Part shown: positions 8,953 to 20,995 of the stretch, one piece after another
Position numbering within the stretch: the stretch's first letter is position 1
Layout of the letters: every line of letters starts with the position of its first letter
Source: Piscirickettsiaceae bacterium
Lineage (GTDB): Bacteria; Pseudomonadota; Gammaproteobacteria; Nitrosococcales; Methylophagaceae
Direction: 5' to 3'
Assembly (NCBI GenBank): GCA_013215805.1
Contig: JABSQM010000014.1
Coordinates: forward strand, 248,001 to 312,000
Length of the DNA: 64,000 nucleotides
Position numbers and translations under genes: made by a program
Notes under the pieces: model-generated
Database searches by the model: none
Seen by the model: the letters and a program-made list of their open reading frames with translations, nothing else
Told to the model about the DNA's origin: nothing

Positions 8953-10214
8953 CTTCCTAATTACCATGCTTTCTCGCAATTAATACCGACAATAATATCA
9001 ATGAATAATGAAGACCAGTTTTACATTGATAACCAAAATTAATTCTAACAAACATATTAATGATACCCTTTATTTGAAACAAAGTAGCTATAAAATTTCA
9101 GTAATGTGGAAAAATATCTTGTTATTGATGAATGGCTAAACGAGGTAATTCACATAAATTACACAGCAATATAGACAAATATCCAGGAAAACCCCTAATT
9201 ATTATCATCTAAATTAATAAAAAATACTAAAAAGTAATATCTAACCACATTATTTAATGTTGTTTGGCAGGAAGATGAGTCATTATATCTCACTATGATA
9301 TGTGATGTGGGAGAGTGCATTCAAATCTACAACCTCATTTAAAGATGACCTTCTTGCCAGAAATAGGATATTTAATAATCTTAATCAAAGAATATGTTCA
9401 TGCTAATGGGAGCATATATCTTTGTTAAAGATGACTGATAAAATAAATAAAACGTTATTAACTTTGATTGTGAATATAATTTAAAAACATCTATCAGATC
9501 CATAAATCAAATTTCGGATCTTGTAATAGCCAAATCTTAATAAATGCCATATTGTTTATTGCCTATGCGGCATTACAGGTTTTTCAAGATTCAATATAAA
9601 ATTATCGGTTTCTAAATATGTTATTAATCATTTATTATAAATCATGTAAATACTTTTGAGATAAGCTATAAATCAGTGATAACTGTATATATTTTATATA
9701 GCCAATATTTACCCTATTAATATTAAAAGTTTTGACACAGCTAATGTTTTCGTTTTCTATATATTCTATAATTTATAAAATAATTACATAACTCTTGGAT
9801 TATGTCTTTTATCTGAATAATAAAGAGCTATATACTAACTTATATATTTTTCGAAGGCACCATCTGCATTTCATTTTAACAACTATGATAATCATAATAA
9901 TTTAAATAATCGTAAGATATATAACAGTTAACACCTTTAGTTTCAAAGTCCGAATAACCATATATTAGGATGTAAATGCATCCTAGGGCCATTTACTCAA
10001 AAACTTATGTATATTGCATATTTTAAATTATATGATAGCTATAAGCCCATGGAATCATCATTGTTATTTATTTAAAAAGAAAATAGTTTGTGATATATTT
10101 AGTTACATATATATTTCATATATTATTAATTAATGTCTAACAATTTATTCATATAAAATATTAGATATAATATGTTTAGATCTCAACCCTATGTATTTAT
10201 TCCAGATATATCTT
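8953..10214. other. AT-rich spacer without recognisable genes
   Basis: About 1.26 kb upstream of lptM and downstream of pdxT. cyaY, which often diverges from lptM, is not recognisable. No open frame with a motif, tRNA or repeat was seen. Confidence 0.5.
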
Positions 10215-10811
10215 CTAAAAATAAGGTCTAGTTATTAAAGCATGACCAAATGCTAATTGATGAAATAGGATGACATTATTCAATTCAGGATGAAATGTTA
10301 AACCAATATGATGTCCTTGACGTATAGCAACGGGCATATTATTATAACTTGCTAATACCTCAACATTAGACTCAAATGTATTAATCTGTGGTGCCCTAAT
10401 GAATGTGACATCAATATTTAGACTCCGTTTATTATCTATAATTACCGTAAGATTATCAATAAATGAATATGACTGTGGTCCATAGGCATTACGTGTTATA
10501 GTGATATCTAATATTTTTAATGTCTTAACACGAGAATCTTCTTGCTGTAATTTGCTGATAATTATCAAGCCAGCGCAGGTTCCTAGAATAGGAAATTTTC
10601 GCGCAAATAGCAATAAAGGTTGACGAAGATTAGAGATATCAATCAACTTGCTTATCGTGGTTGATTCGCCACCTGGAATGATCAATCCTGATATTTCATT
10701 TAATTGTTGTGGATAACGTATTAAGACTGATTGCATGCCTAGTTGAGCTAAAATATGACTATGTTTATCATAATCACCTTGCAATGCAAGTAAACCAATT
10801 TTAGCTACCAT
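10215..10811 (-). CDS. pdxT: Pyridoxal 5'-phosphate synthase glutaminase subunit PdxT
   Basis: 198 residues, normal length. Class-I glutaminase with the nucleophile Cys in [11 protein letters not shown], the oxyanion segment [11 protein letters not shown], and the His/Glu pair in GLTFHPEL. It hydrolyses glutamine and channels ammonia to PdxS. Its ATG (10811) lies inside the end of pdxS, overlapping by 7 bases, so the two are translationally coupled. Confidence 0.95.
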   Translation of the reverse strand: MVAKIGLLALQGDYDKHSHILAQLGMQSVLIRYPQQLNEISGLIIPGGESTTISKLIDISNLRQPLLLFARKFPILGTCAGLIIISKLQQEDSRVKTLKILDITITRNAYGPQSYSFIDNLTVIIDNKRSLNIDVTFIRAPQINTFESNVEVLASYNNMPVAIRQGHHIGLTFHPELNNVILFHQLAFGHALITRPYF

Positions 10812-11692
10812 CCTCGGTTCTGCAAACGCTGTTCTTCAGGAATGTCAGAAATATCGATCCCTCTCATTGCGCCTTTTAATCCTGTTGAAATACTGGCTAA
10901 TTTCTGAAAATCATCAAAATAAGTAACTGCTTCTACGATGGCTTCTGCTCTTCGCGCAGGATCTACACTCATGAAAATACCTGAGCCAACAAAAACAGTT
11001 TTTGCCCCTAATTGTATCATTAAAGCAGCATCTGCTGGAGTAGCAATACCACCGGCTGCAAAATGTGGGACAGGTAACTTCCCAATTTTTGCTACTTGGC
11101 AAACTAAATCAAAGGGCGCGCCAATATCTTTGGCCTTTGCCATTAGCTCTTCAATGTTCAAGCCATTAAGGCCTCTTATTTCATATTGAAGCTGACGCAT
11201 ATGACGAACGGCTTCCACAATATTGCCACTACCTGCTTCACCCTTGGTACGAATCATACATGCACCTTCCCCAATGCGACGTAATGCCTCTCCTAAATTG
11301 CGACAACCGCAAACAAAAGGAACATTGTAATCATGTTTCCAAACATGATTAATATCATCTGCTGGCGTTAGTACTTCACTTTCATCGATGAAATCAACGT
11401 TTAACGCCTCTAATATTTGCGCTTCCACCAAATGTCCTATACGGCATTTGGCCATCACCGGGATGGTAACTGCCTGTTGAATTTCCATGATTATTTCTGG
11501 ATCACTCATTCGTGCTATTCCACCATCCTTTCTAATATCTGCTGGAATACGTTCTAAGGCCATTACTGCAACAGCACCCGAATTCTCTGCAATTGTTGCT
11601 TGTTCCGGGTTAGTAACATCCATAATTACGCCACCTTTTAACATTTCTGCTAAACCTACCTTTATTGCAAAAGAAGTTGTATTTTGTTTCAC
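10805..11692 (-). CDS. pdxS: Pyridoxal 5'-phosphate synthase subunit PdxS
   Basis: 295 residues from a GTG at 11692, chosen because GGAG lies 9 bases upstream and the family begins near [14 protein letters not shown]; a TTG 15 bases earlier keeps the frame open but has no ribosome-binding site. PdxS is a TIM barrel that makes PLP from ribose 5-phosphate, glyceraldehyde 3-phosphate and ammonia. Visible active-site parts are [21 protein letters not shown] and [14 protein letters not shown]. This DXP-independent route is the less common one in beta and gammaproteobacteria, most of which use PdxA/PdxJ. Confidence 0.95.
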   Translation of the reverse strand: MKQNTTSFAIKVGLAEMLKGGVIMDVTNPEQATIAENSGAVAVMALERIPADIRKDGGIARMSDPEIIMEIQQAVTIPVMAKCRIGHLVEAQILEALNVDFIDESEVLTPADDINHVWKHDYNVPFVCGCRNLGEALRRIGEGACMIRTKGEAGSGNIVEAVRHMRQLQYEIRGLNGLNIEELMAKAKDIGAPFDLVCQVAKIGKLPVPHFAAGGIATPADAALMIQLGAKTVFVGSGIFMSVDPARRAEAIVEAVTYFDDFQKLASISTGLKGAMRGIDISDIPEEQRLQNRGW

Positions 11693-11707
11693 TGTTTGAA
11701 TCTCCAA

Positions 11708-13170
11708 AAAATACCCACGGCTAAATTAATTTGAATATGGATTTTTATTATTAGGATAATGATTATTAATTAATCCATTAATGAATGGTCATTGATATTC
11801 TTTAATACCTTGAAATGCCCTCAATATGTGTCGCAATGTATAATTGGCAAATAACCCATTCTACAAATTGTAATAAGCAGTCATACTACAATAATCAAAT
11901 GATTTCACCTTAGATTGAAAATCCCATAACTACACCATGTACTATAATACTGTAGTGTATTAAGTCACTATCTATTTAACTAAAAGTTGTGCTAATATGA
12001 AAATAATATCATTGTTATATGGATACATATATAACTATAAATTACTTACCATGCCTAAAAAGCAAATGTATTATGTCTCGTGGAAATAGCTTTTTAACAT
12101 CCATTTTACACAAAAGCATAATTTATAAAAAATTATATTATTTAATTTGAAGTATTTTAAATCCGTACTTATTATTTTGTGCTTTCATATTTACTCATAT
12201 GACTATCGGCGCTATGAAGTCTATGTACTTCCTAACATCCATTAATATCTACTATGGAAAAGTTAGGTTTATGAAATCATAGTCACATGATATTAATCGT
12301 GATACCACTACTGATTTGCTAGCATCGAAATTGATATTTTTAATTATAGCTTATAAATTATTTTACAGCCGACTTAATTGATATCAATAAGATACCTTGA
12401 ATAATAAATTTACAGATTTTAATAAATGCCAGCATCTAATGAAAATTTAATAGTACAAGCTGATACAGGAAATGAAGTGTGCACTGAACTATTATTTCAT
12501 TTAAGGAACCTTCAGTAGGGATTAATCATAGTAAGAATATTGGTAACTGCCAGTATATTTCCGTATAAATTTAGTACTTTTATATTGATTAAAATTGCGT
12601 AAAAATATATTTAGGCCATGCTCAAAATATTTTTTCATATTCTCTCATATTAATTATTAAGCGTCATTAGATTGCTGAGAAAATCATCATTCAGAATAAA
12701 TTCTACAACATCGCTCTTAAACGTAGTTTACAGAATTATTAATGTTGTTATTTAAAGTTTACTATTCATTTATAATTTCAAGAGAGAGTAAAAGTAATCG
12801 TGATACATCACATTATGATGTATCACACTTAATATAAATTTCCTACCTGAGGCTAATTTATAAGTATATCATTCATTAAATTATCGTTGGTATCCCAAGT
12901 CATCAATTTTTACAACCTTGTTGGCTACCAGTAAAAAACTATATGAATAAATAGCTAAAAGCAGCTTTAATATTTACCGATTATTCTTATTAATTTATTT
13001 AATATTTATAATATTATCATAAGCTATTATCTCCAAATTAGTTAGAGTAACATGCAAAATAATAACTTGATTTCAATGGCAACTATATAAATAATATTTT
13101 CATTTTGCACTTTTTTAAAATACTACTATTAATATAATTTTAAGATTTATTCAAAGCTTGATTTAAATTT
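11708..13170. other. AT-rich spacer with one strong palindrome
   Basis: About 1.46 kb between divergent pdxS and coaE. No gene is recognisable. The one clear structure is the 11-base perfect inverted repeat at 12800-12826, listed separately. Confidence 0.5.
12800..12826. repeat. Perfect inverted repeat (11-base arms, 5-base centre)
   Basis: GTGATACATCA, then CATTA, then TGATGTATCAC. The arms pair perfectly. No T-run follows, so it is not a plain terminator; it lies 345 bases upstream of coaE and far from pdxS. The right arm, TGATGTATCAC, occurs again at 33480-33490 downstream of gyrB. It could be an operator for a dimeric regulator, a surviving terminator stem, or chance in AT-rich DNA. Confidence 0.6.
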
Positions 13171-13773
13171 ATGTTAAAAATAGGTCTCACTGGAGGAATT
13201 GCCGTCGGCAAATCTACAGTATGCAAATTATTTTCGTACTATGGAATAACTGTTATTGATGCTGACGTTATTGCTCACCAATTAGTTAAGCCAAGACAAA
13301 AATGCTTAGATAATATCATTAATATTTTTGGAGAGCATATGCTATTAGATAATGGCAATCTTGACCGCCCTCGACTACGCCAACTTATTTTCTTTGATTA
13401 TAAAGCAAGATGGCAATTAGAAAAAATTATACATCCAAAGATTAATGAGCAACTGATCAAACAGAGTGAAATGGCGTCTTCATATTACTGCGTTTTATCT
13501 ATTCCTTTATTATTTGAAACTGGTACCGCCATGCTAGTAGATCGAACATTACTTATTGAAAGCAGCGTTAAACATCAAATAACACGCGTTTGCCAAAGAG
13601 ATGATATATCTATCTTACAAGCAAAAGCTATTATCAATAGTCAGCTCTCATCAACTCAGAAAAGATCAAAAGCTGACGATATTATTCATAACAACAGATC
13701 CCCCGAAGATCTAACCACTATCGTAGAAAGACTTCACAAACAATATATGAATGTTGCTAAGGCAACCTTATAG
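13171..13773 (+). CDS. coaE: Dephospho-CoA kinase CoaE
   Basis: 200 residues, full length. Starts MLKIGLTGGIAVGKSTVCKLF with the P-loop GGIAVGKS, followed by DADVIAHQLV (substrate-binding) and the lid region with RDDISILQAKAIINSQLS. It phosphorylates dephospho-CoA, the last step of CoA synthesis. The usual neighbours (pilin peptidase, zapD, yacG) are absent; the gene stands alone between two long spacers. Confidence 0.95.
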   Translation: MLKIGLTGGIAVGKSTVCKLFSYYGITVIDADVIAHQLVKPRQKCLDNIINIFGEHMLLDNGNLDRPRLRQLIFFDYKARWQLEKIIHPKINEQLIKQSEMASSYYCVLSIPLLFETGTAMLVDRTLLIESSVKHQITRVCQRDDISILQAKAIINSQLSSTQKRSKADDIIHNNRSPEDLTTIVERLHKQYMNVAKATL

Positions 13774-14434
13774 GTTATGTGAGAGTAGATTTATAATAAT
13801 GAATAATAGATGTATTAGTCACAGAACAAGTATGGATGTTCAGGCCATAACGTTTATCTTAACTTAGATGATGATGATTGCCATCCATTCTCAATAATTA
13901 AACTATCGATATAGTTAATTATAATTTATATATGCTAATTAGGTGTGGAAAAACATGGCAATCAGAAAGTATTATAATATGAGCAATAGTAATTTATATA
14001 TTACTTAAATTTATGGCTCGTCTGTTAATTGATTTATTGTGAGAACAATTATTTATATATGAATAATATTTGTAGCAATATAAATAACTGAAGCTACTAA
14101 AAGACGAGGAACACAATTTTGTATAAATAAGGTGAGATAATTTTAGATAAAAAATAAATGCAAACGCTTTAATTTATAGGAGAATAAGCAAAATATTATT
14201 TTTAACATCTAATATATTTGATAAGTAAATATACAACAAATACCCTGCCTAGTAACCAAATATAAAATAGGTCATAGATGTTGCATAAATATTCTACTAA
14301 ATGATTCATTACACATCATATTAAATTTAAAGGTGATAGTCATATGCCGAATTTAACCATGAAAGAGGATTTATCGGTTGTAGTAATCATAATAAGTTTC
14401 TCAAAGTTAAATTTGATAATTACTTGAAAGGCCG

Positions 14435-14448
14435 GTGTAAATTTACAC
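14435..14448. repeat. 14-base perfect palindrome GTGTAAATTTACAC
   Basis: Self-complementary over 14 bases in a spacer between two convergent genes, followed by TCC. Operators recognised by dimeric regulators look like this, but the position downstream of both genes gives no target. Function unknown. Confidence 0.4.
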
Positions 14449-14571
14449 TCCATCATTGATTATGGCTTAATAAACTCCAATATTATTCGGAATAAATTTT
14501 GAAGGCAAGTCAATGTATCAAGATATATTGATGATATACATAGTTCGTGTATTGCAAATTTTCAATCATTA

Positions 14572-14605
14572 ATAATGCAGATAATGCAGATAATGCAGAT
14601 AATGC
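14572..14605. repeat. Tandem repeat of ATAATGCAG, about 3.8 copies
   Basis: Three exact copies of the 9-mer ATAATGCAG and a fourth partial copy ATAATGC run head to tail. A multiple of three bases, but no gene reads through it. Probably replication slippage; could be variable in copy number between strains. Confidence 0.9.
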
Positions 14606-14736
14606 TACAATATTAAAATGATAATTTTTGTAGCGCTCCTATTTCATTTGACTGCGAATGACCCTAAGATATCAATATTAATGGGCTAATCCTGTAAAAT
14701 ACGTATCAATTCAAAGATAAACAAATAAAATTATTG

Positions 14737-15813
14737 TTAGGCATCACCCGCAATGGAAATACCTTGTTCATATGAAAAATTAATCATTCTATTCAGGGGC
14801 AGCAATGCTTGTTGTCGAGTTCTCTCATTCACCTCAATTATATTGGTCATGTCACGTAAAGTTTCATATAAATTACTGAGAGTATTCATTGCCATCCACG
14901 GACAGTGAGCACAGCTTTTGCAAGTGGCGCTCTTTCCACCTGTGGGCGCAGGAATAAGTAATTTTTCAGGAACTGCCTGACTCATTTTATAAAATAAACC
15001 TTGATCTGTTGCAATAATTAAAGTATTTGCTGGTGAAGATTTTCCTACATTAATGATTTGTTTGGTGGATCCCACGAAGTCTGCCCTGGAGATTATGGCC
15101 TCTGGTGACTCTGGGTGAGCTAAGACCTCAGCATCAGGATATTTCTTCATCAATTGTTCAAGTTCATGTGATTTAAACTCATCATGAACAACACAATGAC
15201 CTTGCCATAAAATCATATCGGCCCCTGTTTTATTTTTAATATATCGACCTAAATGACGATCTGGCCCCCAAATAATCTTCTTACCCTGGGCCATTATATT
15301 TTCGATAATCTGTATAGCATTGCTAGACGTTACTATCCAATCTGCTATGGCCTTCACCTCTACACTAGTATTGGCATATACTACCACCTCACGATCCGGG
15401 TATTCATTACAAAATCGGCTAAATTCATCTATTGGACAGCCTAGATCCAATGAACACTCCGCATTTAAAGTCGGCATGATTACAGTTTTTTCGGGACTAA
15501 GTATTTTCGCAGTCTCTCCCATGAAACGTACACCGCATATCACTAAAATTTTAGCATCATGTTGCACACCAAAATTAGCCATGTCCAAGGAGTCAGAGAC
15601 ATATCCCCCAGTTTTATCGGCTAAGGCCTGGAGTTCATCGTTAACATAATAATGTGCGATAAGAACGGCATCTCTTTGTTGTAATAAATCTCTGATTTTA
15701 TTGGTATAACTTACTCTTTCAATTTTAGTTAGCCAAGGATTAGGGATAATATCATTAATGATATTATCAATGTTAGTTTGCAATTGCTGAGGAATAGTTT
15801 TGGCAATACTCAT
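14737..15813 (-). CDS. nadA: Quinolinate synthase NadA
   Basis: 358 residues from ATG 15813, which has GAGG 6 bases upstream; the longer frame would need a TTG. The protein condenses iminoaspartate with dihydroxyacetone phosphate to quinolinate for NAD, using an oxygen-sensitive [4Fe-4S] cluster. Candidate ligands are Cys in [13 protein letters not shown], in [10 protein letters not shown] and in [16 protein letters not shown], the three NadA cysteine regions. HPESPEA and GSTKQIIN substrate segments are also present. nadB and nadC are not in the window. Confidence 0.95.
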   Translation of the reverse strand: MSIAKTIPQQLQTNIDNIINDIIPNPWLTKIERVSYTNKIRDLLQQRDAVLIAHYYVNDELQALADKTGGYVSDSLDMANFGVQHDAKILVICGVRFMGETAKILSPEKTVIMPTLNAECSLDLGCPIDEFSRFCNEYPDREVVVYANTSVEVKAIADWIVTSSNAIQIIENIMAQGKKIIWGPDRHLGRYIKNKTGADMILWQGHCVVHDEFKSHELEQLMKKYPDAEVLAHPESPEAIISRADFVGSTKQIINVGKSSPANTLIIATDQGLFYKMSQAVPEKLLIPAPTGGKSATCKSCAHCPWMAMNTLSNLYETLRDMTNIIEVNERTRQQALLPLNRMINFSYEQGISIAGDA

Positions 15814-16155
15814 TTTCAACCTCGCTCTTTGTATAGATAACAGTTAAACGATTAATCTTGTATTAGATAATAGCTGTGTTTTATTATTAATAAATTAATC
15901 GCTACCTGAGTTATAAAGTTAATGCACTGTCTTAATCTTCTAATTATCATTATACTTTTCCATGGGACCTAGGTTTCAGAAACCATAGCATCACTATTCC
16001 TCCAAACTTATGCATAAATTAAGATCATGCATATAATTACACTATAAGTCAGAATTTACAAATAATTGTCAATAAACAACAAATCTATATATTGTCATAT
16101 AAAGCACAATTAATAAATAATATTACCTTCACTGAACAGCACATGCTTTAATTTC
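15814..16155. other. Spacer between nadA and the zinc-finger gene
   Basis: 342 bases without a recognisable gene, tRNA or strong hairpin; it should contain the nadA promoter. Confidence 0.4.
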
Positions 16156-16353
16156 TTAATCATTCACCAAAATATATGATGTACCGCAATAAGGACACAA
16201 AATATTTCCCATTTCTTCCACGTCTAAGTACACCCTAGGGTGGACATCCCATAGCGTAACATTAGATATGGGAGGGCAGCTTAAGGGTAAATCATCATGT
16301 CTAACTTCATAGCATTGCTCACTACATACTTTAAGTGTTCTATGTTTACCCAT
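16156..16353 (-). CDS. Small CHCC-type zinc-finger protein
   Basis: 65 residues with a good ribosome-binding site (GGGAGAG, 4 bases before the ATG). It has Cys26, then WDVHPRVYLDV (His38), then CPYCGTSY (Cys53, Cys56): the C-H-C-C ligand set and the HPRVxL...CPYCGT signature of the zf-CHCC family. The family includes the mitochondrial complex I subunit NDUFS6; in betaproteobacteria it is a common stand-alone protein of unknown function, often near LPS or aminotransferase genes. It follows aspS closely (29 bases) and is probably cotranscribed. Confidence 0.88.
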   Translation of the reverse strand: MGKHRTLKVCSEQCYEVRHDDLPLSCPPISNVTLWDVHPRVYLDVEEMGNILCPYCGTSYILVND

Positions 16354-16382
16354 ACAACTCTCCCATTGTCTGAAAATATATT

Positions 16383-18161
16383 TTATATTTTTAATGTTGT
16401 TGTGGTCGGATATCTAAGATCCTTCAACTGTGAATCACTCACATTACTAGGTGCATTAGTTAGAGGACAGCTAGCTGATTGTGCTTTCGGAAAGGCAATC
16501 ACATCACGTATCGAGGACGAGCCAGTCATTAACATTGTTAAACGATCCAAACCAAATGCTAAGCCGCCATGAGGAGGGCAACCAAACTGTAAAGCCTCCA
16601 ATAAAAAACCAAATTTATCCTCCGCATTTTCTTTGCTAATACCCAATATTTCAAATACTTTACTTTGTACATCTGACGTATGAATACGTATAGATCCTCC
16701 CCCAATCTCAATACCATTTATCACTATGTCATATGCACGTGATAAACATTTTCCTGGATCGGTATTCAGCAAATCAATATCATGTTCATCAGGTGCAGTA
16801 AAAGGATGGTGCAATGATTTCCAGCGATTAGACTGTTCGTCCCATTTAAACAATGGAAAATCAATGATCCATATCGGACGCCATCCGTGTTGAACTAGAT
16901 TTAGATCTAGGCCTATCTTAACCCGTAAAGCTCCTAATGCATCGTTCACAATGTTAACTTTATCTGCCCCAAAGAATAATATGTCACCCGTTTGCGCCTT
17001 AGTCCTTTTTATAATTGCAGCGAGAGTATCATTAGATAAAAATTTTAGAATTGATGACTGCAAACCTTTTCGACCAGCGCCGCTATCATGGACCTTTATA
17101 TGAGCCAAACCTTTCGCACCGTAGGTGTTAACGTATATAGTGTATTCATCAATTTTTCTCCTACTAATATTTGCTCCATCCGGCACACGCAATACAGCAA
17201 CACGACTTTCATTATCATTTGCTGAGGTAGAAAATATTTTGAAATCTACCATTTTCATCAGATCACCGACTTCAACTAATTCTAAGTCAATTCGCAAATC
17301 AGGCTTATCACTTCCAAAACGAGATAATGCCTCCACATAGCTTATCCTTGGAAATGGATCAGGTAAGTGTTCTTCTAAAATATTAAAAAATAAATCACGA
17401 ATCATAGTCTCCATTAAAGTCATAAACTGATCTTCATGGAGAAAGGAAGTTTCAATATCCAATTGAGTAAATTCAGGCTGTCGATCTGCGCGCAAATCTT
17501 CGTCACGGAAACAACGTACAATCTGATAATATCGATCAACTCCAGAAATCATTAATAACTGCTTAAACATCTGGGGTGACTGGGGCAAGGCAAAAAAATT
17601 ACCTGGACAAGTACGACTAGGAACTAAATAATCTCGCGCTCCCTCAGGAGTTGCTTTTGTCAAAATTGGAGTCTCAATATCCAAAAAGTTGTTATTATCT
17701 AAAAAATTACGTAACTGTCGGGTGATATGAGAACGGAAACGCAATTTTTGTAGCATTTCCGGACGACGTAAATCTATATAACGATATCGTAAACGAATAT
17801 TTTCGCTTACTTCTTTTTGCTCCGTTACTGGGAATGGCAGTATCTTAGAGATATTAAGAATCTTGAGATGCTTAGCAATAATCTCAATATCTCCACTTTT
17901 TAGAGACGAATTATAACTACCCTTTGGGCGTAGAGCTACCACTCCTCTTATTTGTAATACATATTCACTACGAACAGCCTCTGCTACTGCAAAGCTTTCA
18001 GCATCTTCTGGATTACAAACTATTTGAACCAAACCTTCACGATCCCGTAAATCGATAAAGATAACGCCTCCATGATGACGACGACGGTGCATCCAACCGG
18101 ATACGGTTACTGTTTGACGATTCAATGTCTCATTCACATCTCCGCAATAATGGCTCCGCAT
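16383..18161 (-). CDS. aspS: Aspartyl-tRNA synthetase AspS
   Basis: 592 residues from ATG 18161 ([11 protein letters not shown], the bacterial AspS start); the frame extends 21 codons upstream into the DUF502 gene but without similarity. Order: OB-fold anticodon-binding domain ([20 protein letters not shown]), class-II motif 2 ([20 protein letters not shown]), GAD insertion domain, and motif 3 ([15 protein letters not shown]). It charges tRNA-Asp; whether it also mischarges tRNA-Asn cannot be decided from the sequence alone. It follows the DUF502 gene, an order typical of beta and gammaproteobacteria. Confidence 0.95.
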   Translation of the reverse strand: MRSHYCGDVNETLNRQTVTVSGWMHRRRHHGGVIFIDLRDREGLVQIVCNPEDAESFAVAEAVRSEYVLQIRGVVALRPKGSYNSSLKSGDIEIIAKHLKILNISKILPFPVTEQKEVSENIRLRYRYIDLRRPEMLQKLRFRSHITRQLRNFLDNNNFLDIETPILTKATPEGARDYLVPSRTCPGNFFALPQSPQMFKQLLMISGVDRYYQIVRCFRDEDLRADRQPEFTQLDIETSFLHEDQFMTLMETMIRDLFFNILEEHLPDPFPRISYVEALSRFGSDKPDLRIDLELVEVGDLMKMVDFKIFSTSANDNESRVAVLRVPDGANISRRKIDEYTIYVNTYGAKGLAHIKVHDSGAGRKGLQSSILKFLSNDTLAAIIKRTKAQTGDILFFGADKVNIVNDALGALRVKIGLDLNLVQHGWRPIWIIDFPLFKWDEQSNRWKSLHHPFTAPDEHDIDLLNTDPGKCLSRAYDIVINGIEIGGGSIRIHTSDVQSKVFEILGISKENAEDKFGFLLEALQFGCPPHGGLAFGLDRLTMLMTGSSSIRDVIAFPKAQSASCPLTNAPSNVSDSQLKDLRYPTTTTLKI

Positions 18162-18207
18162 AATTTTTCCAAATATTTTATTTAATTCTTCTAACAATCG
18201 TGAGTGA

Positions 18208-18831
18208 TTATTTTTTAATATCATTAATAAAATTATCTTTTTTCCAATCTGGTACTACTACACCCATAGAAATAATCATTTTCAAACCTTCTTCGACACC
18301 CATGTTCAATTGAACAACATCTTTGTTTGGTATCATCAACACAAAGCCCGATGTTGGATTAGGCGTTGTCGGAATAAAAACACTAATCATATCTAATTCT
18401 GTTTTAGATTGTACCTCCCCCAGACTGTCCGAAGTCATAAACGCTAGACTCCACACTCCTTTGCGAGGATATTCGATTAACAATACCTTGCGAAATGATT
18501 TAGCATCTGCTGCTAATACAGCTTCTAAAATTTGTTTTATTCCCGTATATAGACTACGTACCAACGGAATCCGAGACAAAAGAGACTCCCATGCCGCAAC
18601 AATTCTTCTCCCCAGTAAATTCGCGACTATTATACCAGTAATTAGGACTAATATTATTGCTAGCACAACCCCCAGACCTGGAATATGAAATTTCAAGATA
18701 ACATCAGGGTGATATGATGCTGGTAGCCATAATAATATTTTATCTAGAAAATCTATTACAGCCCTAATAATCAGAAAGGTTATGCCTACTGGCATCCAGA
18801 CTAACAATCCAGCAATTAGGTATTTACGCAT
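18208..18831 (-). CDS. DUF502 family membrane protein
   Basis: 207 residues. Two N-terminal hydrophobic segments (about residues 5-25, [20 protein letters not shown], and 51-73, [20 protein letters not shown]) are followed by a soluble part with [13 protein letters not shown] and [17 protein letters not shown], the two most conserved DUF502 blocks. An inner-membrane protein of unknown function found next to aspS in many proteobacteria; the fmdB-like gene that usually precedes it is missing. Confidence 0.92.
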   Translation of the reverse strand: MRKYLIAGLLVWMPVGITFLIIRAVIDFLDKILLWLPASYHPDVILKFHIPGLGVVLAIILVLITGIIVANLLGRRIVAAWESLLSRIPLVRSLYTGIKQILEAVLAADAKSFRKVLLIEYPRKGVWSLAFMTSDSLGEVQSKTELDMISVFIPTTPNPTSGFVLMIPNKDVVQLNMGVEEGLKMIISMGVVVPDWKKDNFINDIKK

Positions 18832-20995
18832 GTAATCTCTACTGTATTATGATTTATTTTTAACTAAATAACCGCATACATATTTTTCTTCTTGCTTCAT
18901 ATCATACTAATAATCCCCTACTCAAGCTATCCTACATACCTGATAAGCCATTGTATCTTATTCAATCAAATAATCCACTAACATTATGTTTAAGAATATA
19001 ATGAAATTGACTAGTTTTCCATTATTTGGGTATTTTGAGATAAATACTTTATTTATAAAGGATTAATGCAAAACTAAAATTCTATAACCATAAGCTCGTT
19101 TTTTATAATTGCTGTAATTACATGGCTATATTCTATCCTCAGTTTTCTCATATTTTAATACCTTTATAAAAAGGGATGATTTTGGTGCATAATTTTTTAT
19201 GCTGAAGGGTTATATTGAAAAGTTTAATCCACAACGAATATATGTCAATATCTTTCCATGTTTCCCGTGATTAACATAAATTTTAGTTAAGATTAAGTGA
19301 GTATAGACAGTTGCCCCCATGTATTAAGATGATATTAATGTCTTCAAAACAACTTCTCAGGTTGTTCGAATAGATGGTTAATCATATTACGGATTGACAA
19401 AAATATTATTCATAAATTTACGCCTGTAAAGTTGAAGGCATCGATATCCAATTATACTCTATCTGACGACGAAAGTTTCATTGGATATCGCGCAATCATT
19501 AAATTCAATATCGTCATATATCTTATATTTGAATCGTAATTTTATAGACCTTGAATTTTATCTTTAATAATGTGAGCATACTGCTTAATACTAATCCTTT
19601 AAATTAGAGGTAATTATACTTGTATCTCTAAAGACACTAAGTAATTAATGATTTTATCAAGTTACAAGACAGTTAAAAACTACCAATCAATCTTAATATA
19701 AAAGAAACGGTCATATGAGAGGAAAGGCACTACTGATAAATATCATCTGTTATAAACAGTGCATCTCCTTCCATACAGATAACATCAATTATATCCCATA
19801 CTTTTACTGTAAAAGTTAAATTGCTGGTAAATTAAATTTATCTAACTCCAAATTTATATACGTTTCATTAATCTTTGTACCATTGGATTCAGCAATCCCC
19901 AGAGTTTATCTAAAGATATTTCAATTATTTATCTACGAAATGGAAACTACTTAAAGACAGAATCGTTATTAGAAATATTCATTTTGTATCTCAACATCAA
20001 TTGCTTTGATAGTGTTATGATAATAGGCAAGCATGAACACCTAGTGATTGACAGTACTCAATGCGACAAGGCATGGAGGCATCATCTAAGAACATACCAC
20101 ACTATTTGAGATGATAATAACTTTTACATTAACAACAGTTATGAAATTTGATATTTGTCGATTAATTTGTAAAATACCTAACAGATAAATCAATCTCTTA
20201 TTCTGTGAGTTGATACAGCCAAACCGATAGTAATACATTTAAAAATTTTTATAAATGTAAGATGCCCCCCGCATTTGGGTGAAATACTATTAAAAATGAA
20301 TATTAATTGTCTCCACTACTCACAAACGAATTACGCAAGTGGATGATATAAAATGCGTAATCTATAAAAAATTCATCACCAATAAGATTTTTATACAAGG
20401 GGCAGTGCCAAATAAACTTTCCTGAAGTAGCAGATACTATGAATGCTTAAACATAATTAAGTATACATTACATAATTTATATTTTATGACTAATGCAACA
20501 ATGTAAATTTAACATCTAAGTATTATTAGTCTTTATAGGTAGATCACCTATGGCTTTAAGATAATTCATCTAAAAAATTATGATTGCTGAATAATTCTGA
20601 CTACTAAAGCTAATATTAAATAATATCTATAACTTAATATTATATTACATATATTTATTTTTATACAATACACAACCCTTTCTCTAAAAGATACTGTGTG
20701 TTAAATAACCTCACAGAAAGGGTAATTATTTTAAGTCTATTTCAATAATACTTATTAACATCAAACTTACTGCGAATAATCTCGCCTTACAGATTTTCTA
20801 ATAGAGAATATCCTATCTACCATATCTAATTCTTGGAAATTAGTCTGTACAAGAATGATGAGTCTGACACGTTCTACCTAGAGACAATGTCAATAAAGTA
20901 TTAATGATTTAAATCCGTTCAGGTCCTGTTCAGCTTTATTATGTCAGGCTATATTTAATGCTATTTTTAAATTAAATTGAGAGGGCAAATATAAC
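18832..20995. other. Longest gene-free spacer (about 2.2 kb)
   Basis: No intact gene. The only stretch with local protein-like character is near 20021-20110, a possible transposase remnant listed separately. The pseudoazurin promoter should lie near 20900-20990. Confidence 0.5.
20021..20110 (+). pseudogene. Possible fragment of an IS5-type transposase
   Basis: One frame reads KHEHLVIDSTQCDKAWRHHL and then ends in TGA. IS5-group transposases carry a similar segment, (E)x(L/M)(I/V)DSTIVRAHxHAAG, around the first catalytic Asp. The DNA here is less AT-rich than its flanks. Only about 25 residues can be aligned and no inverted repeats were found, so this is a weak call. Confidence 0.25.

Larger units (their letters stand above)
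13774..14736. other. AT-rich spacer with a tandem repeat and a palindrome
   Basis: 963 bases between the convergent ends of coaE and nadA. No gene is visible. It contains the 14-base palindrome at 14435-14448 and a short 9-base tandem repeat at 14572-14605. Confidence 0.5.
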
